From: Streptomyces luteolifulvus
Lineage (GTDB): Bacteria > Actinomycetota > Actinomycetes > Streptomycetales > Streptomycetaceae
Direction of reading: 5' to 3'
DNA: 64,000 nucleotides
NCBI RefSeq assembly: GCF_008806595.1
Contig: NZ_VZRB01000022.1
Location: forward strand, 62,001-126,000
Shown here: positions 34,777-43,321 of the stretch, in pieces
Layout: each line of letters opens with the position of its first letter
Numbering within the stretch: the stretch's first letter is position 1
Position numbers and translations under genes: made by a program
The notes under the pieces: generated by a model
Database searches by the model: none
What the model was told of the DNA's origin: nothing
Seen by the model: the letters and a program-made list of their open reading frames with translations, nothing else

Positions 34777-35718
34777 TCAACCCGCGAGTGCCGTCGTCGT
34801 CAGCTCGCGCACGGCCACCACGTCCATCCGCGCGGGTGAGCCGAGCACCGAGGTGCCGCAACTCTCCGGCCGCGGCGGCAGGGACGCGCCCTGGGCCACG
34901 ACGACGCTCCAGCGGCGCCCGTCGGCATGGGCGACGGTCACCTCCCAGCGCGGAGCCGCACCCTCCGTCCGTACGACGGCCAGGGCGTCCGCCGCGTGTT
35001 CGTCCGCGTACGCGCGCACGGCCAGTTCGGCGGCCTGCCCGGGACGCTCCCAGGCCGAGCTGCCGCGACACCCCTCCACGACGATCCGCCCCTCCTGGAC
35101 CCCGTGCAGGACCTCCTTGACGGCATGGGCCTCGGCCCGGCCGTAGGCGTAGCCGTAGGGCAGGACGAGCAGGGTCGGCGAGAAGCGGTGACCGCCCAGA
35201 TGCGTGACCTCCCAGGTGCCCTCCACACCGGAGGCGGCCAGCTCGGCCGCGAGGGGCCGGCCGAGGAGTGCACAGCATTGGTCGCGCTTGCCGTTGGTGC
35301 ACACCAGCGCGAGCGGGTCGCCGGCGTGGGGTCTGCCATGGAGCGCCGAGCCGAAGGTGTGGTGGTCGCCCGCGCCGAGCTCCGCGAAGTCGAGATCGAG
35401 CAGCCGGCGGGGGTCGCGGGTCGTGGCGGCGTGCAGCCAGGCGTTTCCGGGCCTGGTGTGGGCCGCGTACACCTGACGCACGGTGGGCGTCCGGCTGTCG
35501 GCGTGGCGGCCGGGGCGGCGGATGAGCGCGATGCGTACGCCGGTGCCCTCCGTGGCCGCCTCCAGGGCGCGGCCCAGCGCGGGGTCCAGGTGGCTCGACG
35601 TGAGCGCCTGGGCACCCCATGGGCCGGGCTGCTCGAGCAGCAGCCAGGTCCTCGCGGTGGCCGCGGTTCCCGACAGGGGCTCGTCGAGGCCCCGGGAGAC
35701 GGTTGAGCACGTACTCAC
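34777..35718 (-). CDS. Sucrase/ferredoxin-like family protein under iron control
   Basis: The 313-residue protein has the thioredoxin-fold [2Fe-2S]-type hallmarks of the sucrase/ferredoxin-like family: GPWGAQAL near the start, ALVCTNGKRDQCCALLGRPLA and EVTHLGGHRFSPTLLVLPYGYAYGR, then a C-terminal segment. These proteins are thought to bind a 2Fe-2S cluster through Cys and His ligands and act in electron transfer; no substrate is known. An iron box directly precedes the GTG start at 35718, with no room for a ribosome site, so the message is probably leaderless and made under iron limitation. A siderophore-iron reductase role fits but is inferred. Confidence 0.85.
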   Translation of the reverse strand: MSTCSTVSRGLDEPLSGTAATARTWLLLEQPGPWGAQALTSSHLDPALGRALEAATEGTGVRIALIRRPGRHADSRTPTVRQVYAAHTRPGNAWLHAATTRDPRRLLDLDFAELGAGDHHTFGSALHGRPHAGDPLALVCTNGKRDQCCALLGRPLAAELAASGVEGTWEVTHLGGHRFSPTLLVLPYGYAYGRAEAHAVKEVLHGVQEGRIVVEGCRGSSAWERPGQAAELAVRAYADEHAADALAVVRTEGAAPRWEVTVAHADGRRWSVVVAQGASLPPRPESCGTSVLGSPARMDVVAVRELTTTALAG

Positions 35719-35737
35719 AAAGGTGAGCCTAACCTGA
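35719..35737 (-). promoter_or_regulatory. DmdR/IdeR iron box overlapping a -10 element
   Basis: Read on the minus strand the site is TCAGGTTAGGCTCACCTTT, matching the actinobacterial iron-box consensus TTAGGTTAGGCTCACCTAA at 16 of 19 positions. TAGGCT inside it can act as -10, which puts the start of transcription at the GTG codon of the downstream gene. Confidence 0.88.
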
Positions 35738-35772
35738 CTTGAGGCAGAACCCGCTCCCGGCCCTGTGTGTGT

Positions 35773-37038
35773 CTACTCAGGCAGCGGCCGTGGCGGCCTG
35801 GGACCCACGTAGTGGCCGCTCGGGCGCATGCGCAGCGGGCGTTCGCCGTACTCCTCCAGGGCGTGCGCGATCCAGCCCGCCGTACGGGCCACGGCGAAGA
35901 TCGTTTCGCCCGCTGTCGACGGCATGCCCGACGACGCGGTGAAGACGGCGAGAGCCAGGTCGACGTTGGCGTGCAACGGGGTGTGCCGGGCGGTGGTGGC
36001 CACGATGTCGCGGGCCGCGGCGAGGGCCGGCGCCGTGTGCGGCATCTCCTCCAGCAGGGCGAACAGGGCACGCGCGCGTGGGTCCTCGCCGGTGTAGAGC
36101 CGGTGGCCGAGGCCCGGGATGCGGCGGCCCGCGCGCAGTTCGTCCGCGATCACGGGGGCCGCGTCGCCGTGGTCGAGCACGTCGAGCAGCAGCCGGTGGG
36201 CCAGGCCGCTGGCCGCGCCGTGCAGGGGGCCCTCGATGACGCCCAGCCCGGCGGAGACGGCCGCGTAGATGTGCGCGCGGGCCGACGCGGCCACGCGCAC
36301 CGCGAGGGTGGAGGCGGCCAGGTCGTGGTCGACGAGCAGGGCGAGCGCGGTGTCCAGGGCGCGCAGCGAGTCGTCGTCGGCGGGCTTCCCGCTGAGCCGC
36401 CCCCACAGCCGGTGGGCCAGCGGGCCGGTGTCACGGTGACTGTGCCGTACCGGTGGCAGTGAGGCGACGAGCGTGGGGATGAGCACGCGCGCGGTGCCGA
36501 GCACGGCCTCCACCGACAGGTCGAAGCGCAGCGGATCCGCGGCCGCCGCGGCGACCGCGGCGACCCGCAACCGGTCGGTGGGGCTGGTGTGTTCGGGCAG
36601 TGAGTCCGCGGCCTGTCGGGCGACGGCGACGGAGGCGTCGGGTGCGGCGAAGGTGATGCCCGGGCGCAACTGCCCCGTCCACAGCCACTCGGCGACCTCT
36701 TCGTAGGAGCGGCGTGCCGCCAGTTCCGTCGCGTCGACACCCCGGAAGTAGTACCGGTCCTTGTTGATGAGCGTGATCCGGGTCCGGACGGACAGTTCAC
36801 CGCTGCTGCCCGGACTCCCGCCGCTCTCCCGCCTGTTGCGCAGGGCGAGCGCCTCCACCTCCCCGGCGTCGAAGGTGCTGCCCCGGCCGCCCGGCACCCG
36901 TCGGCTGGTGAGCTGGCCGCGGCTGACGTACGCGTACACGGTTTCGGGCTTCACGCCCAGGAGTTCGGCGGCCTCTTTGGTGCTCAGCCGCCGCCCCGCG
37001 TCGCCGGGGTCGGGCTCTTGATCGCGCATGGAGGTCAC
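35773..37038 (-). CDS. Citrate synthase-family protein with N-terminal helix-turn-helix
   Basis: The 421-residue protein starts with a MerR-type/excisionase helix-turn-helix (residues 17-62: RRLSTKEAAELLGVKPETVYAYVSRG), then a citrate synthase fold. The catalytic histidines are in IEGPLHGAAS and PGLGHRLYTGEDPRA and the aspartate in HANVDLALAVF. Fusion of DNA-binding and citrate synthase domains is known in actinobacteria. It probably regulates itself and the divergent citrate synthase gene. GTG 37038 has a GGATACC ribosome site; ATG 37029 is an alternative. Enzymatic activity is uncertain. Confidence 0.87.
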   Translation of the reverse strand: MTSMRDQEPDPGDAGRRLSTKEAAELLGVKPETVYAYVSRGQLTSRRVPGGRGSTFDAGEVEALALRNRRESGGSPGSSGELSVRTRITLINKDRYYFRGVDATELAARRSYEEVAEWLWTGQLRPGITFAAPDASVAVARQAADSLPEHTSPTDRLRVAAVAAAAADPLRFDLSVEAVLGTARVLIPTLVASLPPVRHSHRDTGPLAHRLWGRLSGKPADDDSLRALDTALALLVDHDLAASTLAVRVAASARAHIYAAVSAGLGVIEGPLHGAASGLAHRLLLDVLDHGDAAPVIADELRAGRRIPGLGHRLYTGEDPRARALFALLEEMPHTAPALAAARDIVATTARHTPLHANVDLALAVFTASSGMPSTAGETIFAVARTAGWIAHALEEYGERPLRMRPSGHYVGPRPPRPLPE

Positions 37039-37056
37039 GGTATCCGCATCCGATGC

Positions 37057-37076
37057 ATTGACTCAATCAATATTGA
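37057..37076. promoter_or_regulatory. Overlapping palindromes between the divergent citrate synthase genes
   Basis: ATTGACTCAAT (37057-37067) and TCAATATTGA (37067-37076) are both perfect palindromes sharing one base, in the 88-bp gap between the two start codons. They share the half-site ATTGA/TCAAT and are the natural candidates for binding by the helix-turn-helix citrate synthase-like protein. Confidence 0.5.
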
Positions 37077-37126
37077 CAGGGAAATAGTCAAGCATGGACA
37101 GTCGAATCAAGTCCAGGGAGGAAATC

Positions 37127-38293
37127 ATGTCCGTCAAGAGGTCAGCAGCCACACTTGTCGACGTACCGCGGGGACTCGCGGGTGTCGTCGTCACCGACAC
37201 GGAGATCGGTGACGTCCGGGGCCTTGAGGGCTTCTACCACTACCGCCAGTACTCGGCCGTCGACCTCGCACAAACCCGGGGTTTCGAGGACGTCTGGCAT
37301 CTCCTCGTCCACGGTGAACTGCCGGACGCCGCACGCTCCGCCGCCTTCGCCGAGGAGACGGCCGCGCTGCGCCGACTGCCGGACGAGGTACGGGCCGCCC
37401 TGCCCGCCATCGCCGCGGCGAGCGGACGGTCCGGCCCGCTGGCCGGGATGCGCACGGCGCTGTCGCTGCTCGGCGCCGCGAAGGGCTTCCGCCCGCTGTA
37501 CGACATCGACGCCGACCGGCGGCGGCAGGACTCCCTCGTGGCGGCAGCGGCCGTACCCACCCTGCTCACGGCGCTGTACCGGCTCGGCCGGGGACTCGAT
37601 CCGGTGGAGCCGCGCACGGATCTGTCCGGTGCGGCGAACTACCTGTACATGCTGACGGGTTCGGAGCCCGACCCGCGACAGGCCCGCGCGGTCGAGCAAT
37701 ATCTGATCTCCACCATTGACCATGGATTCAATGCGTCAACATTCACCGCACGCGTCATCGCGTCCACGGGGGCGGACGTGGCGGCCTGCCTCGTGGGAGC
37801 GGTGGGGGCGCTCTCGGGTCCGCTCCACGGCGGCGCACCCAGCCGCGCGTTGGACACTCTGGATGCGATCGGCACTCCCGACCGCATCGACCCGTGGATC
37901 CGGGAGCGTGTCCTCGCCGGCGAGCGGATCATGGGCTTCGGTCACGCGGTCTACCGCACGGAGGACCCGCGCTCCCGGATGCTGCGCGACGTCGCCCGGA
38001 GCTTCGGCGGCCCGCGGGTGGAGTTCGCCGTCGAGGTCGAGCGCCATGTCGAGGCGATCCTCGCCGAGCTGAAGCCCGGCCGCGAACTCCACACCAATGT
38101 CGAGTTCTACGCGGGCGTCGTCATGGAACTGTGCGGTCTGCCGCGGGAGATGTTCACGCCGACGTTCGCGGCCGCGCGAGTGGTGGGCTGGAGCGCGAAC
38201 ATCCTGGAGCAGGCGGCGGAATCGAAGATCATCAGGCCCGCGGCGCGCTATGTGGGGCTTCCCGCACCTCAGGCCGTCCCCGAGGCGGCATGA
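37127..38293 (+). CDS. Citrate synthase-family protein (citrate/2-methylcitrate synthase)
   Basis: The 388-residue protein condenses acetyl-CoA or propionyl-CoA with oxaloacetate by family. Visible are LEGFYHYRQYSAVDLA, the first catalytic histidine in SGPLHGGAPS and the second in GFGHAVYRTEDPR. The third catalytic residue, an aspartate in NVDFYSG of most family members, is glutamate here (TNVEFYAG), so activity may be altered. ATG 37127 has GGGAGG 7 bases upstream; an in-frame ATG at 37094 is less likely. It is divergent from the helix-turn-helix paralogue and ends before a hairpin. Confidence 0.88.
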   Translation: MSVKRSAATLVDVPRGLAGVVVTDTEIGDVRGLEGFYHYRQYSAVDLAQTRGFEDVWHLLVHGELPDAARSAAFAEETAALRRLPDEVRAALPAIAAASGRSGPLAGMRTALSLLGAAKGFRPLYDIDADRRRQDSLVAAAAVPTLLTALYRLGRGLDPVEPRTDLSGAANYLYMLTGSEPDPRQARAVEQYLISTIDHGFNASTFTARVIASTGADVAACLVGAVGALSGPLHGGAPSRALDTLDAIGTPDRIDPWIRERVLAGERIMGFGHAVYRTEDPRSRMLRDVARSFGGPRVEFAVEVERHVEAILAELKPGRELHTNVEFYAGVVMELCGLPREMFTPTFAAARVVGWSANILEQAAESKIIRPAARYVGLPAPQAVPEAA

Positions 38294-38357
38294 CGGGCGG
38301 GGCGTGCCGCCCTCACCGGAACCCCGCAGAGGCCCGAAGTTGGCCTGAAATGACTGC

Positions 38358-38387
38358 GAGGCCCGGCACCGATCGGGTGCGGACCTC
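38358..38387 (+). terminator. Imperfect hairpin terminator after the citrate synthase gene
   Basis: GAGG-CCCGGCACC (38358-38370) pairs with GGGTGCGGACCTC (38375-38387) with two mismatches and a GATC loop, 65 bases after the stop codon. Confidence 0.55.
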
Positions 38388-38551
38388 ACCGTAGCTTTCA
38401 GGGGGGCCGGGAGTGCGGCCCGGTGTGGCTCCCGCGAGGGGGGCCATGACGTTTGTGACGTCCTCAACAAGGAAGAACGCGGACCTCGACGGCCCGGTGG
38501 CGTCATCGCGCCTCTGCCTGCCGCAGACGGCTTTCGGCCTTGATCGGCTGG

Positions 38552-38788
38552 TCACACATCGGGGATGTCCGTCTTGGCGTGAATCAGTGTTTTGCGATCA
38601 ATGACCACGATGCGCTCGTATTCAGCTCGCGCGGCATCCGGAGGAAGCTTCCCGTCCAGGGTCTCGGTGGCGTCTGTACCGATAATGGCGAAATTTCCAT
38701 CACTGAGCTCGAAGATGTCGGGGCAGGTCTGCCCCGACATGCTGCCCCGGGCCGTGGGAGGTACGCCGATTCTGCGGACGATCTTCAA
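38552..38788 (-). CDS. Small uncharacterised Streptomyces protein
   Basis: About 78 residues from TTG 38788 (LKIVRRIGVPPTARGS) or 62 from ATG 38740 (MSGQTCPDIFELSDGNFAII). The conserved part is CPDIFELSDGNFAIIGTD, ERIVVIDRKTLIHAKTDIPD. I recall many near-identical short proteins in Streptomyces genomes, often beside DUF6082-type or XRE-regulator genes, but none has a known function. It lies 154 bp downstream of the DUF6082 gene on the same strand. The TTG start is supported only by a weak GGAA. Confidence 0.65.
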   Translation of the reverse strand: MKIVRRIGVPPTARGSMSGQTCPDIFELSDGNFAIIGTDATETLDGKLPPDAARAEYERIVVIDRKTLIHAKTDIPDV

Positions 38789-38942
38789 CGGGGAGTTCCA
38801 TTCGGGTGAGTTGTTCTGTTTTGTCCGGGTTTGTCTAGCGGAACTCCTCACCAAAAGTAATCGTCCATGTCGGATGTGACGAAATTTTTCAGCCAGGGTG
38901 CCTAATGCGGGCCCGGCAGGTGAAGGAAAGCGGCGTCGATCG

Positions 38943-39479
38943 TCAGGCGACCCACCACTGGTCGTTCTCGTCGTTGGCCCGGGCGACGATCTCGTCCACA
39001 TGTCGGGCGAGCAATCGTTCCTGCGAGCCGGCCGGCAGGCTCTCCCGGTGGTGTCCGGTGACTTCCCAGTACTCACGGAAGATCGAGCTCTGGCATATGC
39101 CCCGCATATGGCCGAGGGCTTCCTCGAGGCTGACCGTGCCTGAGCGAAAGGCATGCAGGAGGTTTCCGTACAGGGCGTTGGCGAACAGGTACTGCTTCAA
39201 CTGCGTCGGAGTTATCTCGATTTCGTAGGTGTCGAGCACGGCCGCCAGGTCCGGATCCTGGACCGCTTTGCACAGCAGGTCGAAGTGGAGCCGGTGTTTG
39301 TCTGCCATGTCGGTGCGCCAGTGGTGCTGCCGCTGTTCCTCGTGCATCAGCTCGAGCCGTGCGAGCAGCATGGCCTCCCCGTGCAGGCGCTGCACGGCAA
39401 GAGCCGCGAAAGCCCCTGCCGCGAAGGCGAGACCTGCCATCGCCACAGGACCCCACCCCCGCTTTCCATAAGTGGACAT
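38943..39479 (-). CDS. DUF6082 family membrane-anchored protein
   Basis: The 178-residue protein has one N-terminal membrane segment (residues 10-29: GPVAMAGLAFAAGAFAALAV), then a cytoplasmic helical domain with ELMHEEQRQHHWRTDMADKH, DLLCKAVQDPDLAAVLDTY, QYLFANALYGNLLHAFRSG and FREYWEVTGHHRESLPAGS. That layout is DUF6082, abundant in streptomycetes with no known role. ATG 39479 is preceded by GGGGG at good spacing. Codon use is less GC-biased at its conserved centre than in housekeeping neighbours, as in accessory genes. It probably forms an operon with the small gene at 38552. Confidence 0.78.
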   Translation of the reverse strand: MSTYGKRGWGPVAMAGLAFAAGAFAALAVQRLHGEAMLLARLELMHEEQRQHHWRTDMADKHRLHFDLLCKAVQDPDLAAVLDTYEIEITPTQLKQYLFANALYGNLLHAFRSGTVSLEEALGHMRGICQSSIFREYWEVTGHHRESLPAGSQERLLARHVDEIVARANDENDQWWVA

Positions 39480-39827
39480 GTCAACCCCCGAGTCAGGCGG
39501 CCGTCCGCCGGTCGTCGGGTGTGGACAACGGGCAGCGGACCGGCGAGCGGTGGGCGGCGCTTGCCGTCTCCCAGGATGCCGAGCGGCTCTGATCGGCGGG
39601 GAGGCGGAGAGGAGGCGCACGGAGGGAAGCGAGGGTCGCACGAACCGGCGCCTTGCCCAACGTCTGCCCCGCAAGTGCTGCTAACAATCGTTCACTTCGT
39701 CGTGATTGTTCCGGCTCGTATCCTGGGTCGGCATTCAACCTTCGTCCGTGCGCCGAACCCGCGATCCGGTGCACGCGTCGGCGTGAGAGAGGTCGTACAG
39801 CGTGAAATTCGTGAGAGAGGGCGCCCA
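39480..39827. other. 348-bp divergent region between the DUF6082 and CobW-type genes
   Basis: No gene is supported. It holds the inverted repeat at 39683-39710 and, just before the TTG start, the GAGAGAGGG ribosome site of the GTPase gene. Confidence 0.5.
39683..39710. promoter_or_regulatory. Inverted repeat upstream of the CobW-type GTPase gene
   Basis: AACAATC (39683-39689) and GATTGTT (39704-39710) are perfect inverted arms with a 14-bp spacer, the most AT-rich site in the gap. It does not match the Zur consensus I know for Streptomyces (TGAAAATGATTTTCA), so the binding factor is unknown. Confidence 0.35.
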
Positions 39828-40868
39828 TTGAACCGGCAGGTCCCGGTCGTCGTGCTCGCCGGTTTTCTCGGCTCCGGCAAGACCACTCTCCTCAACCACC
39901 TTCTCCACCGCAGCGGCGGCAGCCGCATCGGGGCCCTTGTCAACGACTTCGGTGCCATCGAGATCGACGCGATGGCCGTCGCGGGAGCGCTCGGCGACTC
40001 CACCGTCTCCCTCGGGAACGGGTGCCTGTGCTGTGCCGTGGACGCGAGCGAGCTCGACGGCTACCTGGAGCGGCTCGCCCGGCCCTCCGCCGGCATCGAC
40101 GTGATCGTCATCGAGGCCAGCGGTCTCGCCGAACCCCAGGAACTCGTCCGCATGGTCCTCGCCAGTGAGCACCCGGGGATCGTGTACGGCGGACTCGTCG
40201 AGGTCGTCGACGCCGCCGAGTTCGACGCCACCCGGGCGCGCCATCCCGAACTCGACCGGCATCTGGCGCTCGCCGACCTCGTCGTGGTCAACAAGCTCGA
40301 CCGGGCCGCCGATGGTGAGCGGGTCCTCGGACTCGTCCGGTCCCTCGTCGACCGGGCGGCCGTCGTCCCCGCCTCCTACGGACGCATCGACCCCGAATTC
40401 CTCTTCGACTGCAGGCCGAGCGAGGAGCGCATCGGCCAGCTGTCCTTCGACGACCTGCACGACCGCACCGCAAGCTCCGGCCACGAGCACGCCGGTCATC
40501 TGCACACCGGCTACGACAGCCTGTCCTTCACCTCCGAAGTCCCCCTGGACCCACGCCGGTTGATGCAGTTCCTCGACACCAGGCCCGAGGGGCTGTACCG
40601 GATCAAGGGGTCCATCGGCTTCGGCCCGCACGACCCGGCGAACCGGTACGCCGTCCATGCCGTCGGGCGGTTCCTGCGGTTCTATCCCGAGGCCTGGCCG
40701 CCCGGTGCCGAACGCCTCACGCAGCTCGTCCTGATCGGCTCCGGCATCGACGCGCCCGCACTGGCCAAGGAACTCGAGGCGTGCAAGAGCGACGCCCCGC
40801 ACGCCGACGAGCACGGCATGTGGGGCGTCCTGCGCTACGTACCGGACCCGGAAGACTCAGCCGCCTAG
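39828..40868 (+). CDS. CobW/COG0523-family GTPase
   Basis: The 346-residue protein has Walker A (GFLGSGKTT, residues 12-20), the metal-binding CxCC motif (GCLCC, Cys66-Cys69) of zinc-chaperone GTPases, NKLD for guanine specificity, a histidine-rich segment (HEHAGHLHTGYD) and the C-terminal CobW domain (PRRLMQFLDTRPEGLYRIKG). Such proteins deliver zinc or cobalt to client enzymes, often under metal starvation. TTG 39828 is used because GAGAGAGGG precedes it at the right distance and the next residues enter the conserved strand. Its stop codon overlaps the parC stop from the other strand. Confidence 0.88.
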   Translation: MNRQVPVVVLAGFLGSGKTTLLNHLLHRSGGSRIGALVNDFGAIEIDAMAVAGALGDSTVSLGNGCLCCAVDASELDGYLERLARPSAGIDVIVIEASGLAEPQELVRMVLASEHPGIVYGGLVEVVDAAEFDATRARHPELDRHLALADLVVVNKLDRAADGERVLGLVRSLVDRAAVVPASYGRIDPEFLFDCRPSEERIGQLSFDDLHDRTASSGHEHAGHLHTGYDSLSFTSEVPLDPRRLMQFLDTRPEGLYRIKGSIGFGPHDPANRYAVHAVGRFLRFYPEAWPPGAERLTQLVLIGSGIDAPALAKELEACKSDAPHADEHGMWGVLRYVPDPEDSAA

Positions 40869-43321
40869 ACCGGACCCGCCACCGCCGACACCGTCTTCGC
40901 CAGCGACACGCCCGAGCCGTCACGGCGCGGGTCGATCTCGGGCAGCTCGGCCGGGGTGCCGTTCTTCTGGGCGGCCCGGGCGGGGACGGGGCCCGCCCAG
41001 GCCAGAGACAGACAGTCCTCGCCCTTCAGGAAACGCTGGCAGCGGACGCCGCCGGTGGCGCGGCCCTTGCGCGGGTACTGGTCGAACGGGGTCAGCTTGG
41101 CCGTCGTCTGGACGGAGTCGTCCAGCGTGCCGCGCGAGCCGGCGACCGTGAACACCACCGCGTCGGCGGCCGGGTCGACCGCGGTGAAGGAGATGACCTT
41201 CGCGCCCGCGGTGAGCTTGATGCCGGCCATGCCACCGGCCGGGCGGCCCTGCGGACGCACCTGCGAGGCCTGGTAGCGCAGCAGTTGCGCGTCGTCCGTG
41301 ATGAAGACCAGGTCCTCCTCGCCTGTGCGCAGCTCCACCGCACCGACGATCCGGTCACCCTCCTTGAGGGTGATGACCTCCAACTCCTCCTTGTTGGAAG
41401 GGTAGTCGGGGACCACACGCTTGACGACGCCCTGTGCGGTGCCGAGCGCCAGGCCCGGGGACGACTCGTCGAGTGTGGTCAGGCAGACCGCCGTCTCGTC
41501 GTCCTCCAGGGAGACGAACTCCGCCAGCGGTGCGCCGCCCGCGAGGTTCGGCGCCGTCGCCGTGTCCGGGAGCTGCGGCAGGTCGACGACGTTGAGCCGC
41601 AGCAGACGGCCGGCCGAGGTCACCACGCCCACCTCGCCGCGGGCCGTGGCCGGCACCGCCGAGACGATCACGTCGTGCTTGGCGCGCCTGGCGCCGGTGT
41701 CCTGCGGGAGGGGCTCGCCGTTCGCCGTACGGGCCAGCAGCCCCGTCGAGGACAGGAGCACCCGGCACGGATCGTCCGCCACCTGGAGCGGCACGGCGGC
41801 CACCGGGGCGCCGGCCGACTCCAGCAGGACCGTCCGCCGCGCGGTGCCGTACTTCTTGGCGACCGCGGCCAGTTCGCCGGAGACCAGCTTGCGCAGCTCG
41901 GCGTCCGACTCGAGGATCCGCGTCAGCTCCGCGATCTCCGCGTTCAGCCGCTCCTTCTCGGACTCCAGCTCGATGCGGTCGTACTTGGTGAGACGGCGCA
42001 GCGGGGTGTCGAGGATGTACTGGGTCTGGACCTCCGACAGCGAGAAGCGCTCCATCAGGCGCTCCTTCGCCTGCGCGGAGTTCTCGCTGGAGCGGATGAG
42101 GCGGATGACCTCGTCGATGTCGACCAGCGCGGTGAGCAGGCCCTCGACCAGGTGCAGACGGTCGCGCCGCTTCCCCCGCCGGAACTCGGAGCGGCGGCGC
42201 ACGACCTCGAAGCGGTGGTCGAGATAGACCTCCAGGAGTTCCTTGAGGCCCAGCGTCAGGGGCTGGCCGTCGACCAGCGCCACGTTGTTCACGCCGAAGG
42301 ACTCTTCCATCGGCGTCAGCTTGTAGAGCTGCTCCAGGACCGCCTCCGGCACGAAGCCGTTCTTGACCTCGATGACCAGGCGCAGTCCGTGCTCACGGTC
42401 GGTGAGGTCCTTGACGTCGGCGATGCCCTGCAGCTTCTTCGCGCCGACCAGGTCCTTGATCTTGGCGATCACCTTCTCCGGGCCGACCGTGAAGGGCAGC
42501 TCGGTGACGACGAGGCCCTTGCGGCGCGCCGTCACCGTCTCCACCGACACCGTCGCGCGGATCTTGAAGGTGCCGCGGCCCGTCTCGTACGCGTCCCGGA
42601 TGCCGGAGAGGCCGACGATCCGGCCGCCCGTGGGCAGGTCGGGGCCCGGGACGTGTCTCATCAGGGCGTCGAGGTCCGCGTTCGGGTGGCGGATCAGATG
42701 GCGGGCGGCCGCGATGACCTCGGCCAGGTTGTGCGGCGGCATGTTCGTCGCCATGCCGACCGCGATGCCCGACGCGCCGTTGACCAGGAGATTCGGGAAA
42801 GCGGCGGGCAGGGCGACCGGCTCCCGCTCCTGGCCGTCGTAGTTTGGGGCGAAGTCGACCGTGTCCTCGTCGATCGACTCCGTCATCAGGCTCGCGGGGT
42901 CGGCCGCCCGGCATTCGGTGTACCGCATGGCGGCCGGCGGGTCGTCGTTGCCCAGCGAGCCGAAGTTGCCGTGGCCGTCGACCAGCGGGACGCGCATGGA
43001 GAAGGGCTGCGCCATACGCACCAGGGCGTCGTAGATCGACGCGTCGCCGTGCGGGTGCAGCTTGCCCATGACCTCGCCGACGACACGGGCGCACTTCACA
43101 TAACCGCGGTCGGGGCGCAGCCCCATCTCGTTCATCTGGTACACGATGCGGCGATGCACCGGCTTGAGGCCGTCGCGGGCGTCCGGCAGGGCGCGGGAGT
43201 AGATGACCGAGTACGCGTACTCGAGGAAGGAGCCCTGCATCTCGTCGACGACGTCGATGTCGAGGATCTTCTCCTCGTACGAGTCGTCGGGCGGCGGGGT
43301 CTTCGTGCTGCGGCGGGCCAT
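40865..43321 (-). CDS. parC: DNA topoisomerase IV subunit A (ParC)
   Basis: ParC is the DNA-cleaving subunit of topoisomerase IV and partners ParE. The 818-residue protein has the catalytic tyrosine Tyr134 in MRYTECR, the quinolone-determining region around HPHGDAS (residues 89-95) and DGLKPVHRRIVYQM. The long coiled segment follows (LRRLTKYDRIELESEKERL), then the six-bladed beta-pinwheel (repeats such as GEVGVVTSAGRLLRL, EDLVFITDDAQLLRYQAS, GRATGGVRCQRFLKGED). ATG 43321 follows AGAAGGAG. The gene is shorter at its C-terminus than GyrA and its partner parE lies on the same arm of the chromosome, which supports ParC. Confidence 0.95.
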   Translation of the reverse strand: MARRSTKTPPPDDSYEEKILDIDVVDEMQGSFLEYAYSVIYSRALPDARDGLKPVHRRIVYQMNEMGLRPDRGYVKCARVVGEVMGKLHPHGDASIYDALVRMAQPFSMRVPLVDGHGNFGSLGNDDPPAAMRYTECRAADPASLMTESIDEDTVDFAPNYDGQEREPVALPAAFPNLLVNGASGIAVGMATNMPPHNLAEVIAAARHLIRHPNADLDALMRHVPGPDLPTGGRIVGLSGIRDAYETGRGTFKIRATVSVETVTARRKGLVVTELPFTVGPEKVIAKIKDLVGAKKLQGIADVKDLTDREHGLRLVIEVKNGFVPEAVLEQLYKLTPMEESFGVNNVALVDGQPLTLGLKELLEVYLDHRFEVVRRRSEFRRGKRRDRLHLVEGLLTALVDIDEVIRLIRSSENSAQAKERLMERFSLSEVQTQYILDTPLRRLTKYDRIELESEKERLNAEIAELTRILESDAELRKLVSGELAAVAKKYGTARRTVLLESAGAPVAAVPLQVADDPCRVLLSSTGLLARTANGEPLPQDTGARRAKHDVIVSAVPATARGEVGVVTSAGRLLRLNVVDLPQLPDTATAPNLAGGAPLAEFVSLEDDETAVCLTTLDESSPGLALGTAQGVVKRVVPDYPSNKEELEVITLKEGDRIVGAVELRTGEEDLVFITDDAQLLRYQASQVRPQGRPAGGMAGIKLTAGAKVISFTAVDPAADAVVFTVAGSRGTLDDSVQTTAKLTPFDQYPRKGRATGGVRCQRFLKGEDCLSLAWAGPVPARAAQKNGTPAELPEIDPRRDGSGVSLAKTVSAVAGPV

